Source: Schistocephalus solidus (Eukaryota; Platyhelminthes; Cestoda; Diphyllobothriidea; Diphyllobothriidae). Taken from it: a DNA stretch of 64,000 nt. Below are positions 11,301 through 22,519 of this stretch, in pieces. The notes beneath the pieces were generated by a model. That model did no database searches, had not been told where the DNA came from, and saw only the letters and a list, made by a program, of their open reading frames with translations. Position numbers and translations under genes: made by a program. Location of the stretch: the NCBI GenBank assembly GCA_017591395.1, contig WEDG01002568.1, positions 186,001 through 250,000 on the forward strand, in the 5' to 3' direction. Every line of letters begins with the position of its first letter. Positions within the stretch are counted from its first letter, which is position 1.

Positions 11301-14300
11301 GGTAGAACTTGAGTATTAATGTACGAGTATGCGTCTGAACGCTGTCTTGCTGCAGCTGAACCGTGAAAGCACATATCGATCCGCCGTACGGTGTGGCCAC
11401 GTTGAAGTACTGAGTTATAGAGGGCGCAAGCATTCAGACAGCAGAAAAGGGAGCTTGGTCAGTGTAGTCAATCCGATTAGACTGCCAGAACGTCATCTAA
11501 GACATACTCATGACTTTTTGATCACCCTTAAAGACTCTCCTGGTATATCTTTATCAGTAAAGTCAATCTTTGCCAACTGCCAGTGTTTGTAACTTTGGGC
11601 TTTCCATTCCCACAGCACTCAAATTTAAAAAGATCCCGTCGTATGCACCTTTTTCCTCACACTTAAAAATATTGGAATCTGCAGCCACGCTTTGAAAAAC
11701 TGACAGTTGGTTCTACGGCTGAGCTTATCGAATATCGCAACTTGATCGATTAAAGGTTAGGGTGGCAGTGAGGACAGAAAAGGAAAGTAGAATGTTAGTG
11801 AAGTTGGTCAATGAGAGAGACGATTGAGTGGTAATGCTTTCGGTTAATTTTTTGTAGGCGAGTAGATCTATTCTTGTACGTAAGACATAAACATTCCCAA
11901 GTTATATAAGACAGTAAAAAAGAAAAGTAAATAATTCTTTACGCAAATGCAACAGTTTGTCAAAATTCTGTTAAGGGTTGAGTACCGTTTTGAACGGAGT
12001 TCAAAATTGCTAATGCGAGGGAAAAATACGTGCTCGCATTCATTCGAGCAGTTTTATGCACGAGATACGAGTTGGTACCGATCATTGGAAACGCACAAGA
12101 CGGTCACTACGCAAAAGGGGTGGATTTTGTAGGGCATAGAGAGAGAGAGAGAAAGAGAGAGAGAGTCGCACGTGAGCGGAAGCTAGGAAAGCGCAAGCGG
12201 CACTATACAAATTCAATTAAGGGTTGTGGAACTTTTTATAGGGCATATTTTGACACATTAAAATAAAATGTTTTTTTCTCCCTGTACACTCAATGTTTGT
12301 CAGTGCTGAAATATGTCTACATTCCAGCCGTTTGCAAACTTGAAAATGATAACGTATATGCTCTCGAAGCAGGGAAAGCCCCGCCCAAGTAATAATGGTG
12401 GCCATGTGTATAATTCGGGAAGGTTAAATATTCCTGCGTCCTAAGCCAAACAATAGCTCTAACATTAACCCAAAATATAGCACTCATCTTAACCCTAACC
12501 CTACCTACACCCTAACTTTACATACGCCCCAAACTTACAGTTATCCCTAACCCAAACGTTAACCCTCATAACAATCCTAATCATAAAATTAACTCTTACC
12601 TTGAAGCTAACTCCAATCTTAAGCCCCCAAACTAACCATAATCCTAACCCTAATTTCCCTGGAATATGGCGGAAAACCATCTGTATTGCGGGTTGTTCAT
12701 GTTTTTGTGTCCTGTTTAGGGTGCTACAGAAGTCATTCTTACCAAAGACTTTAAACTGCTCATTTCTTCTGGGAACGAATGAAAATGGCGTTCATGTTTT
12801 TATTAATCCACAGATGTTATCGATCCAATAAACCGTACCTTGGTCGTCGTCAATGATGCAGATGAGTGCAGTAGACGTTTAACACACTAGGTCCGTTTAC
12901 ACGCATCATCGTGTGCCCCAAATTACTTTATCAGGCTGCAATAGGTAATCCTTAATGATGACTGATCACGCATTTTGACCGAAAGCTCACACGTAGAATA
13001 AGCCCACCTCCATAATCACATGCTTTTTTACCTAGCTACTTTCGTTCAAATCACCTTAAAGTCGGCTTCAGAGATAACTTAATGGCTACCGCTGTCTGGT
13101 TTTTTCTTTCCCTCAGGAGGCATATAAAGCAATGCGTGAACTCTTGGGTCCCGAGTCTTTTTCGCACGCCCAGGAGAATAGTCCGCAATCGTTACGAGCT
13201 ATGTTCTCCTCCCTACCGGACGTAGAGAAAGAAAATGATATGACGTGGATCGAGGCGACCCTCGGAGCCCCCGAAACCCAGAAGCAGCTTCTTTACTTCT
13301 TTCCAATAGAAACTACGTTTGGCCTCATTAAGCCTGACTCTGTCGTACTACAAGAAGAAATTTTGGAAATAATTAGAGGTGCAGGCTTCAAGATTGCTGC
13401 AAAGAAAGAGCATCAGTTAACGCCAGACGAACTGAAGGTCATTTATGAACGCTCTATGGATAAACCATTTTTTGATGACCTCGTCGAATACTTGTCACAG
13501 TGAGTCATCAAACGCTCTCCTCATCGACTTGCAGGGGTTTTCACCGCACAATATCATTTGCTAAGTTGGATTCTCTATTTCAGTAGATTGCATCGTGGTA
13601 GTTCAAATAACTTTAATCACTAAGTTACTGAGAGTATTTCGGTCGGTAGGCACCTGGATTTTATTTGGTCGACCTGGTCAGACTGTGCGAGAATGCTAGG
13701 TTTGCCGTTTACCCCTCAGCTCTCGATATTGTTCCTAACGATTAGAAAACAGCTAGTTTTCATTCAAGTCCCCCAGCATTTTCCGGCAAAGTATCTCGGT
13801 GTCTTGTCAGCTTGAAACCGGTTTCCTGACCACGCAGTTATTCAACTTTTCTCCTTTTTATGGGTTTGTGGAAGAACAGGAGTAAATCACAGTCAAACCT
13901 GAAATATTGAGCACCGTTAGACATGATCCAACTGAGTCATGTTGGGAAGAGACAAACGGCCTCTTTCGAAGACTCTTCGGTAAACAAGATCCCCTTTTCG
14001 TTTAACATTTAGTAGAACACCCAATTCAACCCATTAATGCTTTCGTATAAAATGTTCCTGATTTGAGGGTCCAGTTGATTAGCGTTCTGGTAACAAACCC
14101 GTCAATAAATGAAGTAAAAAAGTATTTCTAGTAGCTTTCTAAAATAGTTTGCATTTGTGTGCCATCATATCGTCTTAAATGTCGGAGTTTGGCTTAATTG
14201 CGAGCATCCTGTAAGAAAACGCTTTAAACTCAGGGTAACTGTAACTAATCTCGTGGTAGGCCCGTGTAGCTAGAGGTCTAAGAGCCTGTGCCACCAAAAC

Positions 14301-17300
14301 GCCGAGCTTTAGGACATTTCTCAAGGTAGCACAATAATCCGATTTTAATCGTTGACAGTCTTTTTGTTGGACTAGCCTGGCGATTATCAGTTTGTTGACA
14401 CATGCCATTGATCACAAAGCTCTGCAATGCCAAATTTATTTCGAAAGCTGGCAGTCACCACATTTTTCAAAACCATCTTTACGCAACTTACTGCTCATCC
14501 AACGGGCCAAATCTCAGCTAGGAAAACCAGCTCACCTTTTTCCGTCAAGCTAAAAACGCACCCACACTTTGCTTAACTGTAAATTATATGCATTAAGTCA
14601 CAGCAACAACCGAGAATAAAATGCATTAAAATCCCCGTTTTTTCACAGGGCACCATCCATCTGCCTAATACTGAAGGCTCAGGATGGGGTGGAAAAGTGG
14701 CGAGCCTTGATGGGCTGCGCTGACCCAGACAGAGCAGTGGATTCCTACCCGGACGAGTAAGTTATTTTAAGCTAATACAGTAAGGCCTTATGCACTGGCC
14801 ACTTGACAGTCTCGTAGAGACATGAAACTGCTGGGGGTGTCTAATTCTCAATTCCTACGTTGTTGCATTACTGGCCTTTCAAGATATTAAAGCAAGCAGA
14901 ATTTTTGCTCAGGTCTAGACTGGGAACGATTTGCCTGGAAAAGTAATGGCTTCCATTAATTGTTTTCATTGGGACCTCAGAAGAAGGAATACAGAGAGTC
15001 AGAAGGAATAGCGTCTATAGACGGTCTCTTACGCAACTCGTCCCATGACTCAAATAAAATACTCGGCTTCAGACGTTCTTTTCAAGCAAAACTTGTCATT
15101 GATATCACAGTTTGTAGGAGTCAGAAGAAAATGTAAGACAGGGAGCTACAAATAGTGAAGCGTGAGGAATAAATGCAGCGAAGCGCCTGGAATGGCTTAA
15201 CTGATTCCATCTCTTCCTCAGCTTTCTTATTTCCTATGATGGATGCTTATTGCGATCTTTCGGGATAAATCCATGTGAAATGTCATCTCACAAACAACTG
15301 CCCTTGAGGAAGACCTCTGAAGTTGCGCTATTTTTAGTTCTTTATTGTTCAGTTGCTTTTGTTTTCCATCTAGAACAACGTCAATTTTTTTATTTTTCTG
15401 ATTTCTGCCTGGTGAAGCGTGAAACCGGAAAATCTGTGGTGTGTGACGTTTTCGTCGGTCCTTCTTACAATGAAGTTTGCCAGTTATTTAACGGCTTCTT
15501 AAGGCCGGTTCTTATTGGCCCATGTGTTCAGATTTTACGTTGTGATTTTTCCTCCCTTTATGAAGTCAAAAGTTTGTAATGTGGATCCCTTTTTTGAAAT
15601 TTTTTGTGAGAAAGCTTGCGTGCCGTCTACGGACGGACGGGCCTTGATAACGCAGTCCACGGAAGTTCCTCGGTTGAGCATGCAAAAGCCTGCATCGAGC
15701 TTATCTTTGGTGCTGACTGGGATGTGAAAAAGAAGGGTTCGTTGTTTCTCATTTCAACCTATCCCCTTTGTTATGCACACCTTTTAGCAGGCGTCTACCG
15801 AGGCTGACACTCAGTGTTAACCAGGCGCCAGGGTCGAGGGGCGAGAATGACGGCTATGATACCACTGTGTTTACATCGAACCACTGACGCCAGGCCGTTT
15901 TTATGCCTTAGACACGAGCATCTGTTCATTTTTTCGAGACTACTTTTCTGTGGCTTTACGCTTCCCTGCCACTTTAGATTTTAAAAGTCAATATCAAATT
16001 TGTTGAGTACTTTTACCTCTACAGGAGCTTGAGGCGTTTTGTGGGTTTTCAATGGAACACCGTCGTTAAAACCCTGAGCTCCATCGTTTCGTTCCACATT
16101 CTAGAATCTTCATGCACTTTAAAGGCAAGCTAAGATACTATGTCTCTAAGAGTGAATCAGAAGGATCCATAAAAATGGATGCTCTTTCAGTCTGAGATCT
16201 TAAAAGGAGCTCGGGGCAGCCCTTAGGACTGCATCGAAATCAATATTTCCTAGAAACATTACTTACCCAATTCAGCACTTTCTAAGAACAAAACATGAGA
16301 ATGCAAAACGGAGCGTGGGCTTGCGTACCAATACACCTGATCACACACCACCTGGTCACAGCCTACGCTTAGCAAGCTATTGTGCAGACCATGACGAGTG
16401 AGGTAAGGATCTCAGCAATTGCGGTAGCAATGAAATGAACACAAAAATACAATAAATAAGTCCAAGTGAAGATCGATAGCATGTACTTAATTTGATGTTG
16501 AAATTCTCAGCTGTCAATAAAAAGCTTCTGTTTAAATGCACAAACTATTAATAACATTCATACGGCAACCCATGAGCACGGAGTTAAAAATAGTACCCGC
16601 AAATGAGACTGGCATCCATTTTGCATCACGGATCTCTGAAATGAGAAGCCATTGAAGTTTAAGACCTTAGCATACAATAAGCAGAAATTATTCGAGATGA
16701 TTTCTGCAGGTTTGTATGTGCTCGCATCTATGCCTTCTTTAGATTATACACAATTAATGATGGTTTGATTTATTTCATTTTAGGTCAAGACACGGATACG
16801 TGTAAGTTGAAAACGTTGCTATTCTAGCACTAATGCCTAGAGTTTATGCATACAGTAAGGGCAGCCATGCCAAACAAATGATTTTTGCTATCAAGACTCA
16901 CTGGCGAAAGCAAGGGACGTCACGGCAACAATTTCTAGCCTAGTTGTCGTCCCCGGCCAGTCATATCCCCACCTAAAACTGGTAGATGTGAAAATGAAAC
17001 CCGGTTCAATTTGGCATGAATCATCTGGGATAAACGAACTACCAGGAGGGCATGAGCTTTCTTCCTGGCTGCTTTTATCAAGAACATTTTAAGCCGCAGG
17101 TTATGGCATGCCCAATTACACTCAAACAGCCGAGATGGATACAACTAATCCCACTTTCGTTTATGAACGCTCACCGATCGCTTGCGGAACTCAATCGTCC
17201 CGTTCTGCCTTGAGGCTCATTATCGAGCCCCGCCAGCAGTCGCAGAGTGGCTAGTAGTATAGGCAGATGAACTTTACCGTCAAGGACAAGTGAGACTGGA

Positions 17301-19030
17301 ATGGCGATCTGAACCGGCACGACAACGAGCCCGTGGCGCAATGGATTAGAGCGTTCGACTTCTAATTGACGGGTCGCGGGTTCAAGCCTCGGGTGAGGCA
17401 CCGCCTGGGATTGGGTATGACCGGCTGATGATGACTAATGAGCCAGAAATGGCCATTCCATTCTCCCTTGTCTTTGTCGGCAATGTTCATCTGATCCCAC
17501 TTTCCCTTGAGTCTCGGTCCTTAGCACTTGCACTCTACTGCAGAACGACGAGCAGTTGAATTGCTCAACGGATGTAACAGACAGATAGCTTTGCCGTCTC
17601 GCGCACGTTAACAAAGCCAGGTGTCAAAAAGTTCCGATAGTAGCGAAATACGCTTGAATCTAAAAAGCATAAGCCATTGAAGTTTGCAATAAAGAAGTGC
17701 ATGTTAATATAATACAATAATATGCGGCTGATTGTGCATTAGTATATATTGGCTTCAAGTGCAGCGTTAGGAGTTACCAAGGGTAAGTCAGACGCTGACG
17801 CTATTCTTGACTCACACGTCAAATTTTATGGGCAATAAGCTCGCTCATTACGAAGCTATCTGTTTTTCAGACCTTGATGGTGAAGGCGAAGGTGAAGGCG
17901 AAGACGACGGCGAAGGTGAAGACGAAGGTAAGTTAAGAGATTAGTTAGATGCTCTTTGGTAGTTTTGCTTAAGCAAAGTAGCCAGAAACCTTTCGTAGTA
18001 ACTAACCAACAATACTTATTGAGTTCTAATTTGAAGAAAGTTCGGGTGGCTGGTTCGTCCAGCTCGGAAAATTGTTGCTCAACAGTGAAGAAGCATGGTT
18101 TTCAGGTCCAGATGCAGTGGTTACATGTGTAGAGCTAAAAAATTGTTTTCTCTAACCTAATAATAAAGCATCGATTCAAGGAACCTCGAAGTATTTAGAT
18201 GACCTGTCTATCGGTGTTGAATGCTCCAAGATGTTTTTCCATCACTTCTGCAGGTCGAGTTACTACATAATTACCTTTGATCGTCACCTTTCGAACGGAG
18301 AGCTAGTACTGGAAGGCAAGGTGGATTAAAATAGCGAGGTCATATGGCGTCTTTCAAGGAGGTCGGAACAACCAAAAAAATGGCTATCACAAAAACCTCG
18401 CAATAAATATCGGATATCCGACAAAACGCGCCTGCACTTTCAACTTTAAGCGCCTGGTTGAAAATTCATTACTCGTTTATCATTCACCTGAGTACGACGA
18501 CGTTGAGCATCGGAGATCTTAAGCTAGACTTCTAGGTAGCTTATGTTTTTACAATCGGAACATAACACCTAGTCTAGTGTTAAAGTATCGAAGTTCTTTC
18601 CACTGTCCTTCCTACTTATCGTTCTGTTGACTGCCAAACATTACTGACAATTCAAAAATATACCCCATAAATGTCCCTTGCAAATAAAATCAAACGCATG
18701 AGTCCTTTTTTATTACAACTAAGCGCCCTGCAAAAGCTTACTTTGTACAGAACAAATTTATCTGAATCTTTTGTTTCGGTAAGCACTTAAGCCATGCGCA
18801 TAAGGAAACTTGACTTGGATTCTTTACTCGACCCGGCTCTCAGTTAAATGTACTGGCTTGACTAGGATTCCTCACAAACAAACGTATGCTCACCAAACAG
18901 TCTCCTGAATCCCTTGGCATTGGAAATGTTGCAACTGTGCTTTTTTCTTTGTTTAGACTATGAAGATGGAGAGGGAGAAAGTGGTGAGGGTGGGGAGGAT
19001 GGCGCAGAACCCACCACAGCCGAAGCCTAG
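5247..19030 (+). CDS. NME8: NME8/NME9-like protein (thioredoxin/NDP-kinase, dynein-arm associated), 3' eight exons
   Basis: Exons: 5247-5321, 7741-8134, 13117-13499, 14649-14756, 15615-15736, 16784-16801, 17871-17927, 18957-19030. All junctions are GT-AG and phases agree throughout, giving 409 visible residues and a TAG stop. Residues 1-81 look like the end of a thioredoxin-type region plus a Glu/Asp-rich linker. Residues ~82-220 form a first NDP-kinase domain without the catalytic His. Residues ~224-350 form a second with LIKPD (Lys about 228) and NAVHG (His about 335). The tail is Gly/Glu/Asp rich. In other animals this family is part of the outer dynein arm of cilia and sperm flagella, so a ciliary or flagellar role is inferred. 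The thioredoxin active site is not in the window. NME8 versus NME9 is unresolved, since only two NDPK domains are seen. Confidence 0.85.
6325..6400 (-). repeat. Short dispersed element with CUGAUG...GUCAG motif
   Basis: The reverse strand reads CTCTGATGGGGAGTTCGAGA and continues to CCGTCAGGCTAATAAA. The same layout occurs on the reverse strand at about 30885-30935. CTGATG can pair with the downstream CGTCAG-like string. The motif resembles the hammerhead core order CUGAUGA...GAAAC-GUC known in Penelope-like elements, but the GAAA is not conserved here. Confidence 0.45.
7741..8134 (+). CDS. NME8: NME8/9-like exon: acidic linker and first NDP-kinase-like domain
   Basis: Acceptor cccacgcag|a and donor ggag|gtaagt bound this exon. 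It encodes 131 residues. A very acidic linker ([15 protein letters not shown]) precedes CVVLVRPS, the equivalent of the NDPK LIKPD strand, then [15 protein letters not shown] and the FxxMTSGP motif. The usual Lys-Pro-Asp is Arg-Pro-Ser here, a first sign that this domain is not catalytic. Confidence 0.88.
8269..8500 (-). repeat. Probable LTR, 3' copy
   Basis: This block matches the block at 9754-9992 in the same orientation. Both run from tatgtatccaaca through acagcacaagt, gtcata-gctgaagggt and gagttgc/aagttgc to a cgcg-rich end. Divergence is considerable, indicating an old insertion. With gag-like sequence between the copies, a decayed LTR retrotransposon is the best reading. Confidence 0.6.
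9754..9992 (-). repeat. Probable LTR, 5' copy
   Basis: Partner of 8269-8500. It begins tgttatgtatcc, so the reverse strand ends GGATACATAACA, as expected for a TG...CA-bounded LTR. The gag-like remnant lies directly beyond it on the reverse strand, consistent with this being the 5' LTR. Confidence 0.55.
9993..13116. other. Intronic DNA of the NME8/9-like gene
   Basis: No gene supported. A SINE-like body fragment (tatgactggatgattacggc...ccagaaataaccacc) lies near 10985-11070. A GA-rich tract occurs at 12138-12165 and degenerate CCCTAA-like DNA at 12460-12665. Short open frames here lack family motifs and splice support. Confidence 0.5.
12460..12665. repeat. Degenerate telomere-like CTAACC-rich tract
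   Basis: Irregular units such as ccctaaccctacc, accctaactt and atcctaaccctaa recur over about 200 bp. Similar tracts lie at about 23400-23462 (G-rich orientation) and 24185-24380. The flatworm telomere repeat is TTAGGG, but these arrays are too irregular to be recent telomere insertions. Confidence 0.6.
13117..13499 (+). CDS. NME8: NME8/9-like exon: end of NDPK domain 1 and start of NDPK domain 2
   Basis: Acceptor tttccctcag|gag and donor caca|gtgagt bound the exon. It opens with the [10 protein letters not shown] block and SLRAMF of the first NDPK domain. The position where active kinases have N-x-x-H-G-S reads [11 protein letters not shown], so the catalytic His is absent. The second domain then begins with [12 protein letters not shown] and continues through [15 protein letters not shown] to [12 protein letters not shown], keeping the conserved Lys and Tyr. 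Confidence 0.9.
14649..14756 (+). CDS. NME8: NME8/9-like exon: NDPK domain 2 core
   Basis: Acceptor tttttcacag and donor gacga|gtaagt bound the exon, and the split codons at both ends close in frame. It encodes [20 protein letters not shown] followed by CADP. The nucleotide-binding Arg of WRxLMG is present. The Thr usual in the G-x-T-(D/N)-P motif is replaced by Ala. Confidence 0.88.
15615..15736 (+). CDS. NME8: NME8/9-like exon: catalytic His of NDPK domain 2
   Basis: The exon starts after gagaaag and encodes [20 protein letters not shown] followed by [11 protein letters not shown]. This contains the conserved Arg, Asn and catalytic His of NDP kinases. The acceptor is the only AG that restores frame. 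The donor is a weak g|gttcgt. Phase 1 at the end matches the following microexon. Confidence 0.85.
16784..16801 (+). CDS. NME8: NME8/9-like 18-nt microexon
   Basis: A strong acceptor (tttcattttag) and strong donor (gtaagt) enclose only 18 nt. They encode GQDTDTY across the junctions. Phases fit both neighbours (2 nt in, 1 nt out). It carries the chain from the NDPK domain into the acidic tail. Confidence 0.6.
17175..17500. repeat. Inverted pair of tRNA-derived SINE fragments
   Basis: At about 17185-17315 the reverse strand carries the SINE 3' body (GGCAGAACGGGACGATTGAG at its end). At 17331 a + strand SINE head follows: gtggcgcaatggattagagc (A-box region) and ggtcgcgggttcaagcc (B box), then the body tatgaccggctgatgatgac. 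The tRNA-like part does not fold as a functional tRNA because the acceptor stem does not pair. Confidence 0.75.
17871..17927 (+). CDS. NME8: NME8/9-like exon: Gly/Glu repeat
   Basis: Acceptor tgtttttcag and donor gaag|gtaagt bound the exon. It encodes [18 protein letters not shown] from a gaaggc/gaaggt hexanucleotide-like repeat. Its one-nucleotide overhang joins the last exon as Asp. Confidence 0.75.
18957..19030 (+). CDS. NME8: NME8/9-like terminal exon
   Basis: Acceptor tttctttgtttag bounds the exon, which encodes [20 protein letters not shown] then AEA and TAG. It continues the same acidic Gly/Glu composition as the preceding exon in matching phase, which supports the microexon chain. 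I could not pick out a convincing polyadenylation signal. Confidence 0.75.
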
Positions 19031-20780
19031 AACCCAACCAGTCGTTTTATGGATCCCAAATCTACTCGGTGACCTGCCGTGCTTTTTCCGTTCTGTAGGT
19101 CTTATGTGGAAATATGACAAAGATCTAAACGAATTTAATTTTTACGAAGAAACCAGTTTTCCACAAGATAATCTGTTAGCTTATATGAACTTCATGAGAA
19201 TAATTTCAAAATGTGTCACACTTAATTTACAATTAATAGACTTCTTACTATTTCTCGGCGGTGGGCAGTGTTTTGTAGACCCACACCTCAAGACCCTTTG
19301 ATATGGTACCTCTAAACCGACAGAAATCGTTAAAAAATTCTTGCGATAAACGTGCTAGCATTTTTTGTGCAGATAATGTCCTGCGCTGGCCGTTCGAACC
19401 CAGACGCTAGTCTTATTAAAGTTTTGTTTGTCTGTCCACTGAAATTTTTATTTCTGGACAGGTGCACCAATTTTTCCAAAGTTTTTATAAAAAAGTGGAA
19501 AGTAGCAGTTCGATTTGATGTCTTTGGACATGGTGCTCATTTTGTTCATTTTGCAGCAAGGCCCACAGCTTATGCTCCTACAAATACCGGTTCGAGCCCA
19601 CTTGATGGTTTGCAGCAAAAGGAGAAGATGCGTCTTTTTTCGGTGCAATTGTACCGTTTATTTTCCAATTTTACTGTGCCAACTGACTTTGGTTCGCTCC
19701 TCTGCAAAAGATGAAGTCAACGTTTCTGTTGATGACTCTTTGTTTGCTTACTGAAACAGAATATATCGATTTTTGATTCTGTTTACTTCGACTTTTAACG
19801 TTATTGGGAAAATGAGGTAGAGGTAGATACTACGAAAGGACGAATCATATACCAATAGCTGCATTTGCCATAATTTTAACGCGTCACTGCTGGTAATGTA
19901 GGTAACTGAAGTGCTGGCCATGTTTGGTTTGCGACTTTGCTCTTCGATGTCTTTTATACTAGTTCTACTTAAAAGGGACGAATATTTCATAAAAATCACT
20001 GCTTTAATAATGCGGAAGAAAATGTTGGAGGCCAATTAGGAGGATAAAAAACAATAGGAGAATATGAAAATCGACTGGGTGAAAGAGTAAAAGGTCGCAC
20101 CGCTATCGGTGACCTAGAGAAACGCGGGTCCTCTTGACTTACAGTCATAAACCGTTCAGTGTATCCTCTAAACCTTCCTGGCAGGCCAAATTTTCACTCA
20201 TCCAACTCACATTTCATCACCATGGAAATCTGCTTTGCTTTAAAAGATGGAAGAGAAAAATGGAGGAAAAGATAGAATCAAAATATTAGCATAATTCAAA
20301 TATCAATCAGTATATCTGAGAACTTGTTCCGTCTATTTACATGAAAGATTGAGGCCTTCCTCATTCCAAATGAGCTCAGTACGAGTTAATGTCAAATTTC
20401 GTTGGAAATGGGTTTAAGTGCCTCCCTACCACAGGTGATCTACTAAATTTTACTCGATGCACTTATTTCCGTATCCCGCACTGCCGGACCCCAACCTTAA
20501 GGCTGATCCTTCTTACGTTAAATTTTACATCAACCTAAGACTAAAACCAACCCGAACCTCCCTTAGAATTTAGCTCAAGGTTAACTGTATTACCGTGGGT
20601 ATTTATGACATTGCCTTGCCTTGAACTTCATCGAAGAAATTGTGGGTACCTTAACTAGAATAATCGACAAAGAATTCAGCTAGTCAACTCAACGTACTGA
20701 CATGTTAATGAATGTATCTTTCTATCCTGCCGAACTGTGGTTGCAGAAGAAAGGCTGCTCGGAAACAGAACTTGTCCATA
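19031..20780. other. Intergenic DNA downstream of the NME8/9-like gene
   Basis: AT-rich sequence without supported genes, RNA genes or recognised repeats. Short open frames are not backed by motifs. Confidence 0.4.
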
Positions 20781-21960
20781 GACTTAACCGGCCAGTGTGG
20801 GATCATCCGAGTTTACTGGGCATAACAGTATGCAGTGCTCGCTGCAGGCACTGATATAGCACCGGGGCCCCCAATACTCCAAAATGTGGCAACAAGTCTG
20901 CGCCAGCCCCTGACTACTGCCGTAAAGAGCGCGGGGTTGTGTTGGCAGGTCTCCTCGCCGCGTCAACCAATGAGCACCGTCTCATGACCAGGTTGTCGAT
21001 GGGCTCAGGCAGTCGGCTGGTGAATCGGAGAGAAAAGACAAAGTGAGATGTATATTCAGGAATCAATCCCGTTAAGATGCTCCTCAAGTGATTTCGAGAG
21101 TTGACGACTGACGGACTTACACCTTCCTTCGCTGGATTGTTGGCCAATTTGCAATACTTTCTTCTCGATTTTTCCCGTAAAGCGCTCTCCTCCACTTGAG
21201 CCCAGAGTGGTTCATAGACTGACCTAGAACATCTGGAGGTGGAACAGACCACCTGTGTGGCATCCTTAGACGGCCTGTTAGGTCTTGTTAAGTACTGCCC
21301 GTCCTCGGTCATCTAGGCATTTTCTTCAGAGTGGTCTAGTCAAGGGAGTGGAGAGGTCATAGGTCCTGCGAAGTCTGCCTCACTGCAAACTCATTCACAT
21401 GCAAGTCGTCAGTGGTGTACCTGCATCGAAAGACACGCGGGGGCGTCGTCGTTGAGTGTTGTCAAAACCCGAGCTCTCATCGTTGAATCCTAGTACGCGT
21501 GTAGAGGTCAAGTGTTGCGTTAAGAGACTGGCTAGGTATGTCTGATACTGCGCCCGCACCCACCTTCGGTTGCATCGACTGTTTCTTGGTGACATGCAGT
21601 GGGTAGGGGAAATGCTAAAGTACATCCATACACCTAGTGAAAAAATCAAAGTTGGAAACGTGACTTTTAGCTACTTATCATCAGACCCTTTCAGTTATGC
21701 AACGCAGGATAGGGCAGACAATTGAAGGTCACAACAACTACTTGTAAGGGAGATGAGAGAACGGAATGGCGGCAAGGCAGACTTTCCAAAAAGGAGGGCT
21801 AGAGTATGATCTACTTCCGAGGTCAGAGGCCAGAAAAGTGGCATTGTGTTATGCCTATATTTTATCATTGTAACGCGACCTGGCAGGATGCCAATAGGAA
21901 TATATGGGGACTCCATTTGGCCATGGGGAGACAGAGGGCTTGAAGTACCACCTTATGCTC
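20781..21960. other. GC-richer block, unrecognised
   Basis: This block is GC-richer than its flanks and carries reverse-strand open frames at 20914-21312 (132 codons) and 21395-21649 (84 codons). Neither shows a family motif I recognise. It may be an old transposable-element relic, and a gene is not supported. Confidence 0.3.
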
Positions 21961-22079
21961 GCAGAGGACAACGATAAAGAGTACCCGAAAACGCACATAT
22001 GTCAATTTTGACTTTCTCAATTAGCCAGAGTCCCTTGAAAACTACTTCAGATGAAAAATGCTGGCAAAGACAACGGAGA

Positions 22080-22510
22080 CTTGAATGGTCCTTTCTGGCT
22101 TATTATCCATCGTCAGTCAGTCATACACAACCGCAGGTGGTACACCACTCGAAGCTCGAACCCGCGACCTATTGATCAGAAGCCGAACGTTCTAAACATT
22201 GAGCCACGGACTCGTTCATCAATGAATATCAATATTCCAGATCTCAACTGGCAAGATGAGTCCGTGGCTAAATTGTTAGAGCGTTGGACTTCTGGTCAAT
22301 AGGTCGCGGGTTCGAGCTTCGAGTGGTGTACAGCCTGGGTTGAGTATGACTGGCTAACGATGGATAATAAGACAGAAATGGCCATTCCAGTCTCCATTTT
22401 CTTTATCGGCAAAGTTAATCTGCCTTTACTTCTACTAGCCACTGTGCGGCTGTTAACGGGGCTCGAGTGAGCCTGAATGCAGAATGGGACGATTGAGTTC
22501 AGTTAGCGAT
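22080..22510. repeat. Head-to-head inverted SINE pair
   Basis: A reverse-strand copy at about 22080-22215 (tctggcttattatccatcgtc ... gctcgaacccgcgacctattg) faces a + copy at about 22255-22510 (ccgtggctaaattgttagagc, aggtcgcgggttcgagc, tgactggctaacgatgg). The shared internal sequence is near-perfectly complementary, so a transcript could form a long hairpin. Confidence 0.8.
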
Positions 22511-22519
22511 CCCTGAGCG

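Noticed and set aside
17331..17403. tRNA-Arg(TCT)-like gene
   Set aside because: A and B boxes are good but the acceptor and T stems do not pair, and SINE body sequence follows directly. Called as a SINE head.
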